Positions 25,726 through 34,385 of a stretch of DNA of 43,331 nucleotides are shown here, one piece after another. The stretch is taken from positions 1 through 43,331 of the forward strand of contig JAPLTN010000068.1 of the NCBI GenBank assembly GCA_026398135.1, read 5' to 3'. This DNA is from Verrucomicrobiota bacterium. GTDB taxonomy: Bacteria > Verrucomicrobiota > Verrucomicrobiia > Opitutales > Opitutaceae. Position 1 is the stretch's first letter; each line of letters begins with the position of its first letter. A model generated the notes under the pieces. The model did not search any database. It saw nothing but the letters and a program-made list of their open reading frames with translations, and had not been told where the DNA came from. The position numbers and the translations under genes are program-made.

Positions 25726-26190
25726 ATGAAGAACCCACCCAGGTGCCGCCTGTTCGCCTGCTGCAGTGTACTGATCGCCAGCGTCGGAATGGCGCGCGCT
25801 GAGCTCCGCACCCTGACCGACGTCCAAGGCCGATCCATCCAGGCCGACGTGGTCGAGGTGCACGGCGATCACCTGTGTGCGGAATATCTGCTCTTCGCCA
25901 CCATAGACAGTGTGTACGTCGAAGGCAAAAAAGAGGGCCTGCGGCGCAAAGCCTACCGCACAAAACTGGATAACATCGAAGCCAAAGGCCGCTTCGACTT
26001 CCGCACCGAGACCGTCTCGGCCTTTAAAACCAAATACAACGGCAACATCGTCTCGGCCAAAACCGGCGAAAGCTCCAGCCGCGAGACCCTCAACGGCATC
26101 TGGCTGCGAGTCTATCGCGGCGATGAGCTGATTTACGAAAACGCACTGCCCGACGGACTGCGCAAAAAAGAAACCTGGCCGAAGGACTGA
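25726..26190 (+). CDS. Small secreted protein with an SHD1-like N-terminal segment
   Basis: The 154-residue protein has a signal peptide (about 1-25, ending ARA). The mature start, LRTLTDVQGRSIQADVVEVHGD (26-47), resembles the short SHD1-type module seen repeatedly in exported proteins of Verrucomicrobiota and Planctomycetota (R-x-W/L-T-D-x-x-G-R-x-x-x-A). The rest (about 60-150) is Lys-rich with KYNGNIVSAKTGESSSRETLNGIWLRVYRGDELIYE and no known motif. It is divergent from metY across 110 bases that hold both promoters and the metY leader. Function is unknown. Confidence 0.75.
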   Translation: MKNPPRCRLFACCSVLIASVGMARAELRTLTDVQGRSIQADVVEVHGDHLCAEYLLFATIDSVYVEGKKEGLRRKAYRTKLDNIEAKGRFDFRTETVSAFKTKYNGNIVSAKTGESSSRETLNGIWLRVYRGDELIYENALPDGLRKKETWPKD

Positions 26191-26244
26191 GCCGCCATAC
26201 CGCACCCGGCGCGCTGGATTATCCCGACGGCATCACGAACCCTC

Positions 26245-27387
26245 ATGTCCTTTGTTTTATTGATCGCCGCCTTCGCCCTGCTCGCGGTTGCGCGATTTTC
26301 GATACAGCCCGCCCGCCGTTACCGCACCTGGCTGGTCGCGCTGATCGCCACCGAGCTCGGACATTTCTGGGCGCTACTCGCCGGCGCACTGGCAGCGGGA
26401 GCAGGGCCGGCCGCGGCGCGAGAACCCGATGTCGTGGCGTTTGCCACCGTCGGCCTCGCCATCGCCGCCGCGATCCTCTTCGCCCGCCCCGCCTGGTGCG
26501 CGTGGCGTCTGCATCGCGCCCTCGCCCACGACTTGGAAACGACCTTTGGCAAAACCCCCTGCCCGGCTCCGCTCTGGTCGTGGTTTCGCCTTTGGCGCTG
26601 GCCGCTGGCTGTTCGGCGCGGACCGGTGCGAACACTCGGCATCACTCCTGAGCTGCCTCTTGATTTTTACCCTGCGCAGGGCCTCCCCCTGCTTCCACAC
26701 TCCGGCGCGCCCTGCGTCGTGCTGGTCCACGGCGGCGGCTGGGACAGCGGCGACCGCACCCAACTCGCCGATTTTAACCACTGGCTGGCGGCCCGGGGCG
26801 TGGCCGTGGCGGCGATCACCTACCGCCTCGCGCCCGCCCATCCCTGGCCGGCGCAACGCGATGACTTGCGACGGGCCGTGGATTGGGTGCGCAGCCACGC
26901 GGCGGAGCTGGGCATTGATCCCGAACGACTGACCTTGGTGGGCCGGAGCGCGGGCGGCCAGATCGCCGCCGCCACCGCCTATGGCTCGCCCCTGCCGGGA
27001 GTCCGAGCGGTGGTGGCGCTGTACGCAGTCCATGATTTGAACTTCGTCTGGTCGATCCGCTCCGCCACCGACTCGCTCAACTCCGACAAGCTCATGCACC
27101 AATACCTCGGCGGCGGCCCGGAAGGGCGCGAAGCACTCTACCGCAGCGGCAGCGCGGAACAGCTCGCGCACTCCGGAGTACCACCGACCTTCCTGCTGCA
27201 CGGCGCGCTGGATCAACTGGTCTGGTGCCGCCACAGCGAACGCCTCGCCGCCGCGCTCCGGCGCGCAGGTGCGCCGCACGTTTTTGCCCGACTGCCTTGG
27301 GCGACCCACGCCGGTGAAGCCGGCCTGCACGGCCCGTCGGGGCAGCTCATCACCGGCGCGGTATTACGCGTCGCGCTGGGTCGCTAA
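26245..27387 (+). CDS. Membrane-anchored alpha/beta-hydrolase (esterase)
   Basis: The 380-residue protein has an N-terminal membrane part with three hydrophobic helices (about 2-17, 29-52 and 63-83) and an alpha/beta-hydrolase domain (about 150-378). The oxyanion motif HGGGW is at 162-166, the nucleophile Ser235 is in GRSAGG, Asp323 in LHGALDQLVW is the likely acid, and His355 is in WATHAGE. The HGGGW and RSAGG motifs place it with the hormone-sensitive-lipase/BD-FAE-like esterases. The substrate is unknown. The membrane anchor is unusual for this group and suggests action on an envelope or exported ester. It is 55 bases downstream of the small secreted protein gene on the same strand. Confidence 0.88.
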   Translation: MSFVLLIAAFALLAVARFSIQPARRYRTWLVALIATELGHFWALLAGALAAGAGPAAAREPDVVAFATVGLAIAAAILFARPAWCAWRLHRALAHDLETTFGKTPCPAPLWSWFRLWRWPLAVRRGPVRTLGITPELPLDFYPAQGLPLLPHSGAPCVVLVHGGGWDSGDRTQLADFNHWLAARGVAVAAITYRLAPAHPWPAQRDDLRRAVDWVRSHAAELGIDPERLTLVGRSAGGQIAAATAYGSPLPGVRAVVALYAVHDLNFVWSIRSATDSLNSDKLMHQYLGGGPEGREALYRSGSAEQLAHSGVPPTFLLHGALDQLVWCRHSERLAAALRRAGAPHVFARLPWATHAGEAGLHGPSGQLITGAVLRVALGR

Positions 27388-27391
27388 AAAC

Positions 27392-27775
27392 TTACGCGCA
27401 TAACGCCGCCTCCCACGCCACCGGGTCGAAACCAACCAGTCCAACTAGGGCGGCAGGCGAGCTATCCGGAGCGAAATCCCGCAGCAAAAACGGGCGCTTG
27501 ATCAAATTCCCGTTGGCCGCGAGACGTCCCAGGAAATCCGCCTCGGCAAGCGTGGCGAGCTGCTCCCCCAGTTTCTCCGCGCGGTAATCCACCCCGGATG
27601 TGTTGCACAGTCTCCGGCGCTCTCCGCCCAAAATACCGAGCATGACGCGCAGCTCGGCTGGGGACGGCGGCGTGTCGCGGATCGGTTTCTCGACATACAC
27701 GAGGCCCTGCGCCGCGAGCCACTTCACCGCACGACGACAGGCGTCGCAGTTCTTGTAAGTATAGACAACCAGCAT
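27392..27775 (-). CDS. ArsC/Spx-family thioredoxin-fold protein
   Basis: The 127-residue protein has the ArsC/Spx fold: VVYTYKNCDACRRAVKWLAAQG at the start with C10 and C13 as a CxxC pair, the family IRDTPPSPAELRVML segment, and the NLIKRPFLL motif near residue 90. It is closer to YffB/Spx-like proteins than to arsenate reductases because the CxxC and RPFL context match that group. Role (thiol reductase or redox regulator) cannot be fixed. It is convergent with the esterase gene, with 4 bases between them. Confidence 0.87.
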   Translation of the reverse strand: MLVVYTYKNCDACRRAVKWLAAQGLVYVEKPIRDTPPSPAELRVMLGILGGERRRLCNTSGVDYRAEKLGEQLATLAEADFLGRLAANGNLIKRPFLLRDFAPDSSPAALVGLVGFDPVAWEAALCA

Positions 27776-27944
27776 GGCTCAAAAGCAGCGGGTCTGGTTT
27801 GCCGCTGGCAAGCTTGGGGACGGAGAAAATCGCAAGCCCGAGGCAGGCATGGCGATGAGGTGGCTGCCGTTTCGAGAATCCAGCGGCCGCGACGGCAGTC
27901 GGGCGCGGTGGCCTAGAGATCAAGGCCTTCCTTGCGGCCTGAAG

Positions 27945-28102
27945 TTGGCCAGGTGCAACACCCAGTGATGTCAGCGTAGCCGCCGAAGTGACACTGACAT
28001 TCCGTCTGTGCTCAGGTTGCCGGGCTCCGCACAAACCCGCAGGCAGGAATGCCCGTGTCACCACCAGAGCCGACATCATTTGTGTTACACCCGAGTTGGC
28101 CA
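27945..28102. repeat. 158-bp fold-back element with nested inverted repeats
   Basis: The outer arms 27945-27972 and 28072-28102 are imperfect complements (TTGGCCA...TGATGTC against GACATCA...TTGGCCA). A middle pair, 27988-28003 and 28046-28061, complements at 13 of 16 positions with one 3-base internal loop. TGTGC and GCACA can pair in the centre. The whole element could form a long hairpin as DNA or RNA. It fills most of the gene-free stretch between the ArsC-like gene and the HDOD gene. It may be a MITE-like or dispersed structured repeat. I see no coding sequence in it and no clear target duplication. Confidence 0.65.
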
Positions 28103-28176
28103 GATGGCGGGGGTGAAGGGTGCGGCGGGCAAAAGGTCTCGTTCAAGTCGGGCGCGAATGTGCCGATGACGTCGCC

Positions 28177-29346
28177 ATGGCTTTTTGGCGGGCTTTATTA
28201 AATCGATCCGCCGAGATGGAAACCGGCGACGAAGAGACCACGGTCAATGATCCGGCCTTGGTTTCCGCCACAAATGTGGCCGAGCCCGGGGCAGAGGAGG
28301 GCGGAAACACCGAAGCCTTGTTGACGGCGCCGGATCGGGCGGAGCCCTCGGACGAGCAATCACCGGAGACACCTGTCGGCGTGATCGTTCCCTTGGCGAC
28401 TCTCGCCTCCACCTGTAAACTCAGTCCGGCCGAGGTGGAGCAACGTGCCATGACCGTTGGCCAGCAGATGCCGGACTGGCGACAGGTCGAGTGGGAGATG
28501 CAAAATTTAAAGACGATTCCGGTGCTGGGGCAAATGGCGCGCAGGTTTATCGCCACGATGGACCGGGATGACGTGGTGATCGATGACGTGGTGGCCTCGA
28601 TCGCGCACGATCCGGCCTTGTGCGTGGGAGTTTTACGACTGGCGAACTCGGTTTTTATTGGTTCGCGCGAGCCGATTGTGGAGCTGCCCGCCGCCGTGCA
28701 GGTGATCGGAGTGCGGCGCGTGCGGCAGATGGCAGGCACCCTGCAACTCTTCAAGGATAGCACGCGGCTGGGAGGCGGGCTGGAGTGGAAACACCTTTGG
28801 CAACATGCGCTCGCCACCCAGCTGCTGGCCGAGCGCTTGAACGAAGCCAGCGCCCAGCGCGCGAAGCCGGGCCTGGCGGCATGCGCGATTTTGCACGACG
28901 TGGGTAAAATCGCTTTGGCCTCCTTGCGACCCGAAGAGTATAAAGAAGTGCTGCTCGGCGCCTGGCAGGCGCGGCTTTCGCTGGCTAGTTTGGAACAGGC
29001 TCGACTGGGCATGGATCACTGCGAGGCGGGCTGGATTTTCGGGGCGGAGGCGGGTTTGCCGGCTTTGATTCTGGATAGCATCGCCTACCACGACGCCCCG
29101 GACCGGGCGCATCCCGACCATCGCTCGACGGTGGCGCTGGTGGCGCTGGCCAACCAATTAGCCAAGCAGCACGGGCTTGGGTTTAGCGGTGATGGCCTCT
29201 GCCCGGAGATGGAAATCTGGCAAAGCCCGGAGTGGAAGTACTGGAAAAACTCGCTCAATGGCACCTTGGAAACCGAAGAATTCGCCGCCAAGGAGGCCGG
29301 CTGGATCTACGAGGTGCGACGGGAATTGCAGATCTACGGCGGATAA
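28177..29346 (+). CDS. HDOD-domain protein
   Basis: The 389-residue protein has an acidic low-complexity N-terminus (first ~90 residues, Glu/Pro/Thr-rich) and then an HDOD domain over most of the rest. Hallmarks are LKTIPVLGQMARRFIATMDRDDVVIDDVVASIAHDPALCVGVLRLANS, VQVIGVRRVRQMAGT and the HD motif in CAILHDVGKIALASL with a later AYHDAPDR. HDOD proteins are signalling relatives of HD phosphohydrolases, often linked to stress, motility or chemotaxis regulation. An in-frame ATG at 28120 would add 19 residues; I prefer 28177 because the acidic domain starts there. No partner is adjacent. Confidence 0.87.
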   Translation: MAFWRALLNRSAEMETGDEETTVNDPALVSATNVAEPGAEEGGNTEALLTAPDRAEPSDEQSPETPVGVIVPLATLASTCKLSPAEVEQRAMTVGQQMPDWRQVEWEMQNLKTIPVLGQMARRFIATMDRDDVVIDDVVASIAHDPALCVGVLRLANSVFIGSREPIVELPAAVQVIGVRRVRQMAGTLQLFKDSTRLGGGLEWKHLWQHALATQLLAERLNEASAQRAKPGLAACAILHDVGKIALASLRPEEYKEVLLGAWQARLSLASLEQARLGMDHCEAGWIFGAEAGLPALILDSIAYHDAPDRAHPDHRSTVALVALANQLAKQHGLGFSGDGLCPEMEIWQSPEWKYWKNSLNGTLETEEFAAKEAGWIYEVRRELQIYGG

Positions 29347-29465
29347 GGGCACGTCAAGGGATGGTTTTTAACGACCGCGCAAAAGCAAAAAACCGGTATA
29401 AAACCGGCTCGCCATAAGAACCGGGGTTGCCGACGGTTTACGGTTGGAAACCACCACGTTCCCTC

Positions 29466-30608
29466 ATGAGCAAAACCAACCTCGCCACCCAGTTTTCCAA
29501 TATTTTTGGCCGCGCGCCCGAGATCGTTACCCGCGCACCGGGCCGTATCGAGTTTATCGGCAACCATACCGATTACAACGGAGGCACGGTGTTGGGCGCC
29601 TCGATTGACCGCGGCGTCGCCGTGGCCCTGGCCCGGCGCACCGATGGGAAACGTAATTTCCACAGCACCTATACGCATCAGACCGTCACCTTAACTGCGG
29701 GCGAGCCCGCGAAACAAAGCGGTGACTCAAGCTGGACCAATTACCCGCTCGGGGTGCTGGCGGCGTTGCCCCACTTCGGGCTGAGCGTGATCGAGGGTTT
29801 TGATTACCTGGCGGACAGTGATTTGCCGACCGGCGCGGGGCTTTCCTCCAGCGCGGCGATCGAGCTGGCGTCGGCCCTGGCGTTTTTGGGCGCTACGGGT
29901 CAGACGGCAGATCGCGAGACGGTGGTGAAAATCGGCAAACACGCGGAAAACCACTTCGTGGGCGTGCCTTGCGGTATTCTCGACCAAGGCGTGTCGGGCT
30001 TCGGCAAGTCGGGGCACCTGGTTTTCATCGATTGCGCCGGGCCGCGTTTCGCCACCGTGCCGATGCCGGCGGGCGCGAGTTTTTGGATTTTCAACACCCA
30101 CACCAAACACGCCTTGGTGGACGGGCTCTACGAAGCCCGGCACCGTGAATGCATGACGGCGGCGCGGGCCCTCGGGGTAAAGTGGCTGGTCGAAGTGACA
30201 CCTGAGGCCTTGCTGGCGGCGCAGGCGAAGATCGAGCCGACGGCGTTCAAGCGGGCGCGTCATGTGGTCGAGGAAATCGCTCGGGTAGCCGAGACGGTGG
30301 ACGCGCTAAAGACGGGCAACATCGACAAAGTCGGCAGCTTGCTCACGGCTTCGCATCGCAGTTCGCAGCGCCTGTTTGAAAACAGCACGGCGGAGCTCGA
30401 TTTCCTGGTGGATACGTTGGTGGCCTCGCCCGGAGTCTATGGTGCGCGCCTGACCGGCGGAGGCTTTGGTGGAGCGGTGATGGCGCTGGCCGGAGCGGGT
30501 TTTGGTGCCGCGCAGGCCGAGGCGGTGGCGGCGGCGTATGCGGCTAAATTCGGAGCCCGGCCCGACATCCTGCCCATGGGCACCGGCGACGGCGCAGTGG
30601 TGCTTTAA
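29466..30608 (+). CDS. galK: Galactokinase
   Basis: The 380-residue GHMP kinase phosphorylates galactose at C1, the entry to the Leloir pathway. It shows the galactokinase signature PGRIEFIGNHTDYNGG (25-40), the GHMP ATP loop PTGAGLSSSAA (121-131), the catalytic Asp in GILDQ (D173) and the C-terminal TGGGFGGA motif (330-337). The ATG at 29466 puts the sugar signature at the usual position; an in-frame start at 29427 would add 13 residues. No other gal genes are near. Its stop codon overlaps that of the convergent VOC gene by 4 bases. Confidence 0.95.
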   Translation: MSKTNLATQFSNIFGRAPEIVTRAPGRIEFIGNHTDYNGGTVLGASIDRGVAVALARRTDGKRNFHSTYTHQTVTLTAGEPAKQSGDSSWTNYPLGVLAALPHFGLSVIEGFDYLADSDLPTGAGLSSSAAIELASALAFLGATGQTADRETVVKIGKHAENHFVGVPCGILDQGVSGFGKSGHLVFIDCAGPRFATVPMPAGASFWIFNTHTKHALVDGLYEARHRECMTAARALGVKWLVEVTPEALLAAQAKIEPTAFKRARHVVEEIARVAETVDALKTGNIDKVGSLLTASHRSSQRLFENSTAELDFLVDTLVASPGVYGARLTGGGFGGAVMALAGAGFGAAQAEAVAAAYAAKFGARPDILPMGTGDGAVVL

Positions 30609-31009
30609 ACGCGGGGCTGAAGTTCGATCAGGTCCCAGCCGTTGCCGTAGAGATCGTCGAAAACGGCAACGGTGCCGTAATTCTCGCGGCGCGGCGCCTC
30701 CCGGAAACGAACGCCGCAAGCGAGAAAGGCGGCGTGCTCGCGTGCGAAGTCGTCGGTATGGAGGAAAAACGCGACGCGTCCACCGGCGGCGCGGCCAACC
30801 TGGGCGCGCTGTTCGTCGTTGGCGGCACGGGCGAGCAAGAGAGAGGCACCGCCCGCTCCAGCGCCCGGCGGCGCGACGACGACCCAGCGCTTCGTATCGG
30901 AAAGAGGCGTGTCCTCGATGAGCCGGAAGCCGAGTTTTTGGGTGAACCACGCGATGGCCTCGTCGTAGTCGCGGACGAGATAGGAAACAGCGGCGAGATG
31001 GGCGGGCAT
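30605..31009 (-). CDS. VOC (glyoxalase/bleomycin-resistance) superfamily protein
   Basis: The 134-residue protein has the two beta-alpha-beta-beta-beta modules of the VOC fold: HLAAVSYLVRDYDEAIAWFTQKLGFRLIED at the start, and HTDDFAREHAAFLACGVRF then GTVAVFDDLYGNGWDLIELQ at the end. H4 and E131 are positioned as possible metal ligands. The activity cannot be assigned. It is the last gene of the minus-strand NYN-hsdR-ygjP run, starting 5 bases after the ygjP stop, so it is probably co-transcribed with the restriction subunit. Confidence 0.85.
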   Translation of the reverse strand: MPAHLAAVSYLVRDYDEAIAWFTQKLGFRLIEDTPLSDTKRWVVVAPPGAGAGGASLLLARAANDEQRAQVGRAAGGRVAFFLHTDDFAREHAAFLACGVRFREAPRRENYGTVAVFDDLYGNGWDLIELQPRV

Positions 31010-31014
31010 GGGGA

Positions 31015-31335
31015 TCAGTTACGAGGCGATTTCTTAAGGCTGGCGTGGCATTTTCGCCACTGCGGAAGGTGGGCGGTAAGGAGTGCGTGGAAAACCCGGC
31101 CGTGGTTGGGGTGGCGGAGATGCAGCAGCTCATGCGCGATCACGTAATCTTGCTGCCGGGGCGGCAGGTCGAGCACGTCGCGGGCGAAACACACCCGGCC
31201 ACGCGTCGAGCACGAGGCCCACTTGCGGGTCATGCGCATGACCCTGATTTGGCGCGGCTGGGCCTGGAGGCGGCGCGCCCACTGCGCAACGCGGTGGCGG
31301 AATACCTCCATCGGCGTGAGCAAGACGCGCTTCAT
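31015..31335 (-). CDS. YgjP-type zinc metallopeptidase-like protein
   Basis: The 106-residue protein carries HELLH (68-72) with a third His at 78 in HLRHPNH, and the YgjP-specific MTRKWASCSTRGRVCF segment (about 35-50). This is the short YgjP/SprT-like metal-dependent family. E. coli-type members are longer, so this copy is only the C-terminal catalytic part. Homologues of this type are often seen beside type I restriction genes, but their job there is not established. Its ATG overlaps the hsdR stop codon as ATGA, giving translational coupling. Confidence 0.85.
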   Translation of the reverse strand: MKRVLLTPMEVFRHRVAQWARRLQAQPRQIRVMRMTRKWASCSTRGRVCFARDVLDLPPRQQDYVIAHELLHLRHPNHGRVFHALLTAHLPQWRKCHASLKKSPRN

Positions 31336-34300
31336 GACGAGGAGGCGGGCCGCGCGCGCATCACCTTTTCAGCTAACGCGATCATTTTGGCACCACCGAC
31401 AACTTTGAGCAGCACCTTGTAAATCTCCGCCTTGAGCTGGCGCAGTTCGTCGGCGTTGGAGCTCGCGTTGGGGAAGCGGCGATAGGCGTCCTCTATTTCC
31501 ACCGCAAGGGAGCGCGCCATGGTTTCGTCGTAGCCTTCGCGTTTCAGTTCCCAGAATACGCCAAAGGCACCCGCCGCCAAACCGCTCGCCTGGCGGGCAC
31601 GTTCTGCTTCGAGGCGTTCGCCCATGAGTGTTTCGAGCTGTTCGAGCGCTTGTTGGGTCGAGGCCTGGCGCTCGTCCAACGCTTCCATCACGCCGGCCGC
31701 GCGCTCGGCAATGGAAATGAGGTGGGGCTCGGTCGTTTCGTTTTCGTCCGGGTCCAGACTGCGGATCAGGTTAATGACCTTTTCCTCGTCCGGGCCTTTG
31801 CGCACGCGGAGGGCGGCGAGGGCGGCTTCGTCGAACTCGACGGTTTTCGTCAGGCGGTCGAGGCCGTGGGCGACGGCGTTTTTCTGGACGAGCATCGCCG
31901 TCTTGTTGGCGAGTTCTCCGACGAAGCTCGTGGTCCGGCCGTAGGCGGCCTGCATCATCGCGTAAAGATCGGCGAGGCGGTTGTAGGGCGCGATGTCGTC
32001 GGCCAGCGCGGGGTCGGGCGAGAGGATTTCGTAGAGCGTTTCTATCTCCTTGAACAACTCGGCGAACACCTCGCGCGCCTCTTTGCGGAAGAGGGTTTGG
32101 TAGAGCAGTTTTTCCAATTGGGCGTCGCGGTCCGGGCCGCCCGGCTTGGGCAGGTATCGTTTGGCGGGGCCGTCCATCAGTTCGCGGAAACGCACGAGCA
32201 GCACGTCGAGTCCTTCGATGACGCCGGTGTAGTCTTCGGAGTCGAAGGCGAGGGCCTTCTTGAGGTCCTTGAGGATGCCCACAAAGTCGATGATGAGGCC
32301 GCAGGGTTTCTCGACCCCGCGCGCGTCTTCGTAGGGGCGGTTTACGCGTGCGACAGCCTGCAGCAGCACATGGTCGCGCATCGGCTTGTCGAGATACATG
32401 CAGTAAAGGATCGGCGCATCGTAGCCGGTGAGGAGCTTGTCGGTGACGATGAGGATTTGTGGCTGCGTGCCGGGCTTGGGGAAGGTCTTGCGCACCGCTT
32501 TTTCCGCCACGTTTTCGAGCTGGAGTTCGGCCACCAGCGGGCGCTCCACTACGTCGTTCGGGCTCTGGCTGTAAACGACGGCCGAGCACTCGGGCGGCAG
32601 CAGGCGGTCGAGCGCCTGCTTGTATTTGGCGCAGGCCTCGCGATCCACCGCCACTAGGAAGGCTTTGTAGCCGAGCGGCTCCACGTTCTCGCGAAAATGC
32701 GTCGCCACGAAGGCCGCCACCTTGGCGACGCGGTGGTCGGCCTTGAGGAAGGCCTTCAGGTTAACCGCGCGGTCGAGGGCGCGGTTGAGGTCGTCGATGT
32801 CGCTCACGCCCTCGGTCTCGGCCAGGGCGAGGAATTCCGACTCCAGCAGGCTCTCGTCCAGGGTGAGTTCGCTGGGCGCGAGGCTATGGCGGAGTTTGAG
32901 CGTGGTGCGGTCGCGGATGGATTCGGCGATGGGGTATTTGTCGAGGTAGCCGTCGGCGTCTTGCAGGCCGAAGGTCTTGAAGGTGCCTTCGCCCTTCTCG
33001 GTTTTGGCGATGGGGGTGCCGGTGAAGCCGATGAAGGTCGCGGCGGGCAGCGCGCCCATGAGGTAGTTGCCGAGGTCGCCGCCGGTGGTGCGGTGGGCCT
33101 CGTCGATGAGCACGAAAAAATCTTCCCGCGCGGTGATGCGCGGCGGCATGCCGTCGAACTTGTGGATCATCGTGATGATGAGCCCGCGAAAATCCGCCTC
33201 CAGCAGCTCGCGCAGGCGGGTGCGCCGGTAGGCTTTTTCCACCGCGATGCCGGCCTGGCTGATCTCGCCCAGCAGGCGATCCACCCAGCCCGCGAGCTGG
33301 CCCTCGAGTTCGTTGCGATCCACCACGAGCAAGACCGTCGGCGCGGTGTCGGCGTTCGGCCCGGTCAGGAGCAGGCGCGCGGCCGTGATCATGGTGAAGG
33401 TCTTGCCCGAGCCTTGGGTGTGCCAGACGAGGCCGCGCGTCTTGCGCGGGTCGCGGCAGCGGGCGACGACCTTTTCGATGGCGCGGGTCTGGTGCTGGCG
33501 CAGGACGGTTTTCTTGAGGTCGTCGTCCTTGGTGAAAAACAGGATCCACTCGCGCAGCAGGGTGAGGAAACGCGGTCGGTCGAAGAATGATTTTACGTGC
33601 TCGCCATAGGTGGGCGGCGCGCTCGCGGCAGGCTCCGCAGCGAGCGGCAAATCCTCCAGGGGCTCGTCGCCGGTGGCGTAGGTGACGGGAGGAGGGATCA
33701 CGTAACGCACGCCGCCGCCCAGCCCGGCGGCCAGGTCTTGTTTCCAGTTAAAAACCGTCTTGTTGCCGTAGCCGCCCCAGGTGACGCCGTAGAAATACTC
33801 GATCAGGTGGGTGAGGTTAAAAACCTGCGGCGCGACCAGCATTTCGGGCGTCTCCTTTTCGTAGCGGCGCAGCTGCACGAGGGCCTTTTCCATCGCGCCT
33901 TTGAGCTTCGGATTTTTGCACTCCACGAGCGCGACCGGCACGCCGTTGATGAGGAAAACGACATCGGGCCGGTTGCCCTTTTTCCACTGCTGGCGAAAGG
34001 CCCATTCGACCGTGACCTGAAAGACGTTGCGGGTGGCGTCGAGCGGCGCGCCGAAGTCGATCAACCGCACGTTGCGCGAACGTTTTTCCTCCGCGACGAA
34101 GGTGGTGCGCTGGCCGCGCAGCCATTCGAGGAGCTGCTTGTTGCCCTCGATGGTGGGCGGGGCGGCCTCGATCTCGGCGATGACGGACGCGACGTTCTCG
34201 GTGGTGACCACCCCGGGGTTGAGGCGGAGGAGGGCGGCGCGGAGTTCGTCGTGGAAAAATAAGCCGCCCTCGCCGCCGCGCCGGTCGAGCGCCTCGACCT

Positions 34301-34385
34301 CGGAGACAAAGGCCCAGCCGGCGTCCACCGCATGGCGGACGAGCGGGAACTGCACGGTGGCGGCTTCGAGCGCGAGGTTGGTCAT
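31332..34385 (-). CDS. hsdR: Type I restriction enzyme, R subunit
   Basis: The 1017-residue protein has an N-terminal PD-(D/E)XK nuclease domain with D141 in RPDVVFLING and E155-x-K157 in LVECKNPK. The SF2 helicase motor shows Walker A TQGSGKT (323-329), DEAH (428-431), FTGTP (454-458) and a second RecA-like domain ending near QAVARVNRPY. A long helical C-terminal part should bind the methylase complex. It translocates DNA and cuts unmethylated DNA with HsdM and HsdS. The frame is open to 34436, but the ATG at 34385 overlaps the stop of the NYN gene as ATGA, which fixes the start. It lies 5 kb from hsdS, whereas these genes are usually adjacent or separated by one or two genes. Confidence 0.95.
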   Translation of the reverse strand: MTNLALEAATVQFPLVRHAVDAGWAFVSEVEALDRRGGEGGLFFHDELRAALLRLNPGVVTTENVASVIAEIEAAPPTIEGNKQLLEWLRGQRTTFVAEEKRSRNVRLIDFGAPLDATRNVFQVTVEWAFRQQWKKGNRPDVVFLINGVPVALVECKNPKLKGAMEKALVQLRRYEKETPEMLVAPQVFNLTHLIEYFYGVTWGGYGNKTVFNWKQDLAAGLGGGVRYVIPPPVTYATGDEPLEDLPLAAEPAASAPPTYGEHVKSFFDRPRFLTLLREWILFFTKDDDLKKTVLRQHQTRAIEKVVARCRDPRKTRGLVWHTQGSGKTFTMITAARLLLTGPNADTAPTVLLVVDRNELEGQLAGWVDRLLGEISQAGIAVEKAYRRTRLRELLEADFRGLIITMIHKFDGMPPRITAREDFFVLIDEAHRTTGGDLGNYLMGALPAATFIGFTGTPIAKTEKGEGTFKTFGLQDADGYLDKYPIAESIRDRTTLKLRHSLAPSELTLDESLLESEFLALAETEGVSDIDDLNRALDRAVNLKAFLKADHRVAKVAAFVATHFRENVEPLGYKAFLVAVDREACAKYKQALDRLLPPECSAVVYSQSPNDVVERPLVAELQLENVAEKAVRKTFPKPGTQPQILIVTDKLLTGYDAPILYCMYLDKPMRDHVLLQAVARVNRPYEDARGVEKPCGLIIDFVGILKDLKKALAFDSEDYTGVIEGLDVLLVRFRELMDGPAKRYLPKPGGPDRDAQLEKLLYQTLFRKEAREVFAELFKEIETLYEILSPDPALADDIAPYNRLADLYAMMQAAYGRTTSFVGELANKTAMLVQKNAVAHGLDRLTKTVEFDEAALAALRVRKGPDEEKVINLIRSLDPDENETTEPHLISIAERAAGVMEALDERQASTQQALEQLETLMGERLEAERARQASGLAAGAFGVFWELKREGYDETMARSLAVEIEDAYRRFPNASSNADELRQLKAEIYKVLLKVVGGAKMIALAEKVMRARPASSS

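Noticed and set aside
29387-29407. CCGGT-ATAAA-ACCGG hairpin with an A-run, terminator-like on the minus strand
   Set aside because: The stem is only 5 bp and no minus-strand gene ends near it; galK and the HDOD gene both read on plus.
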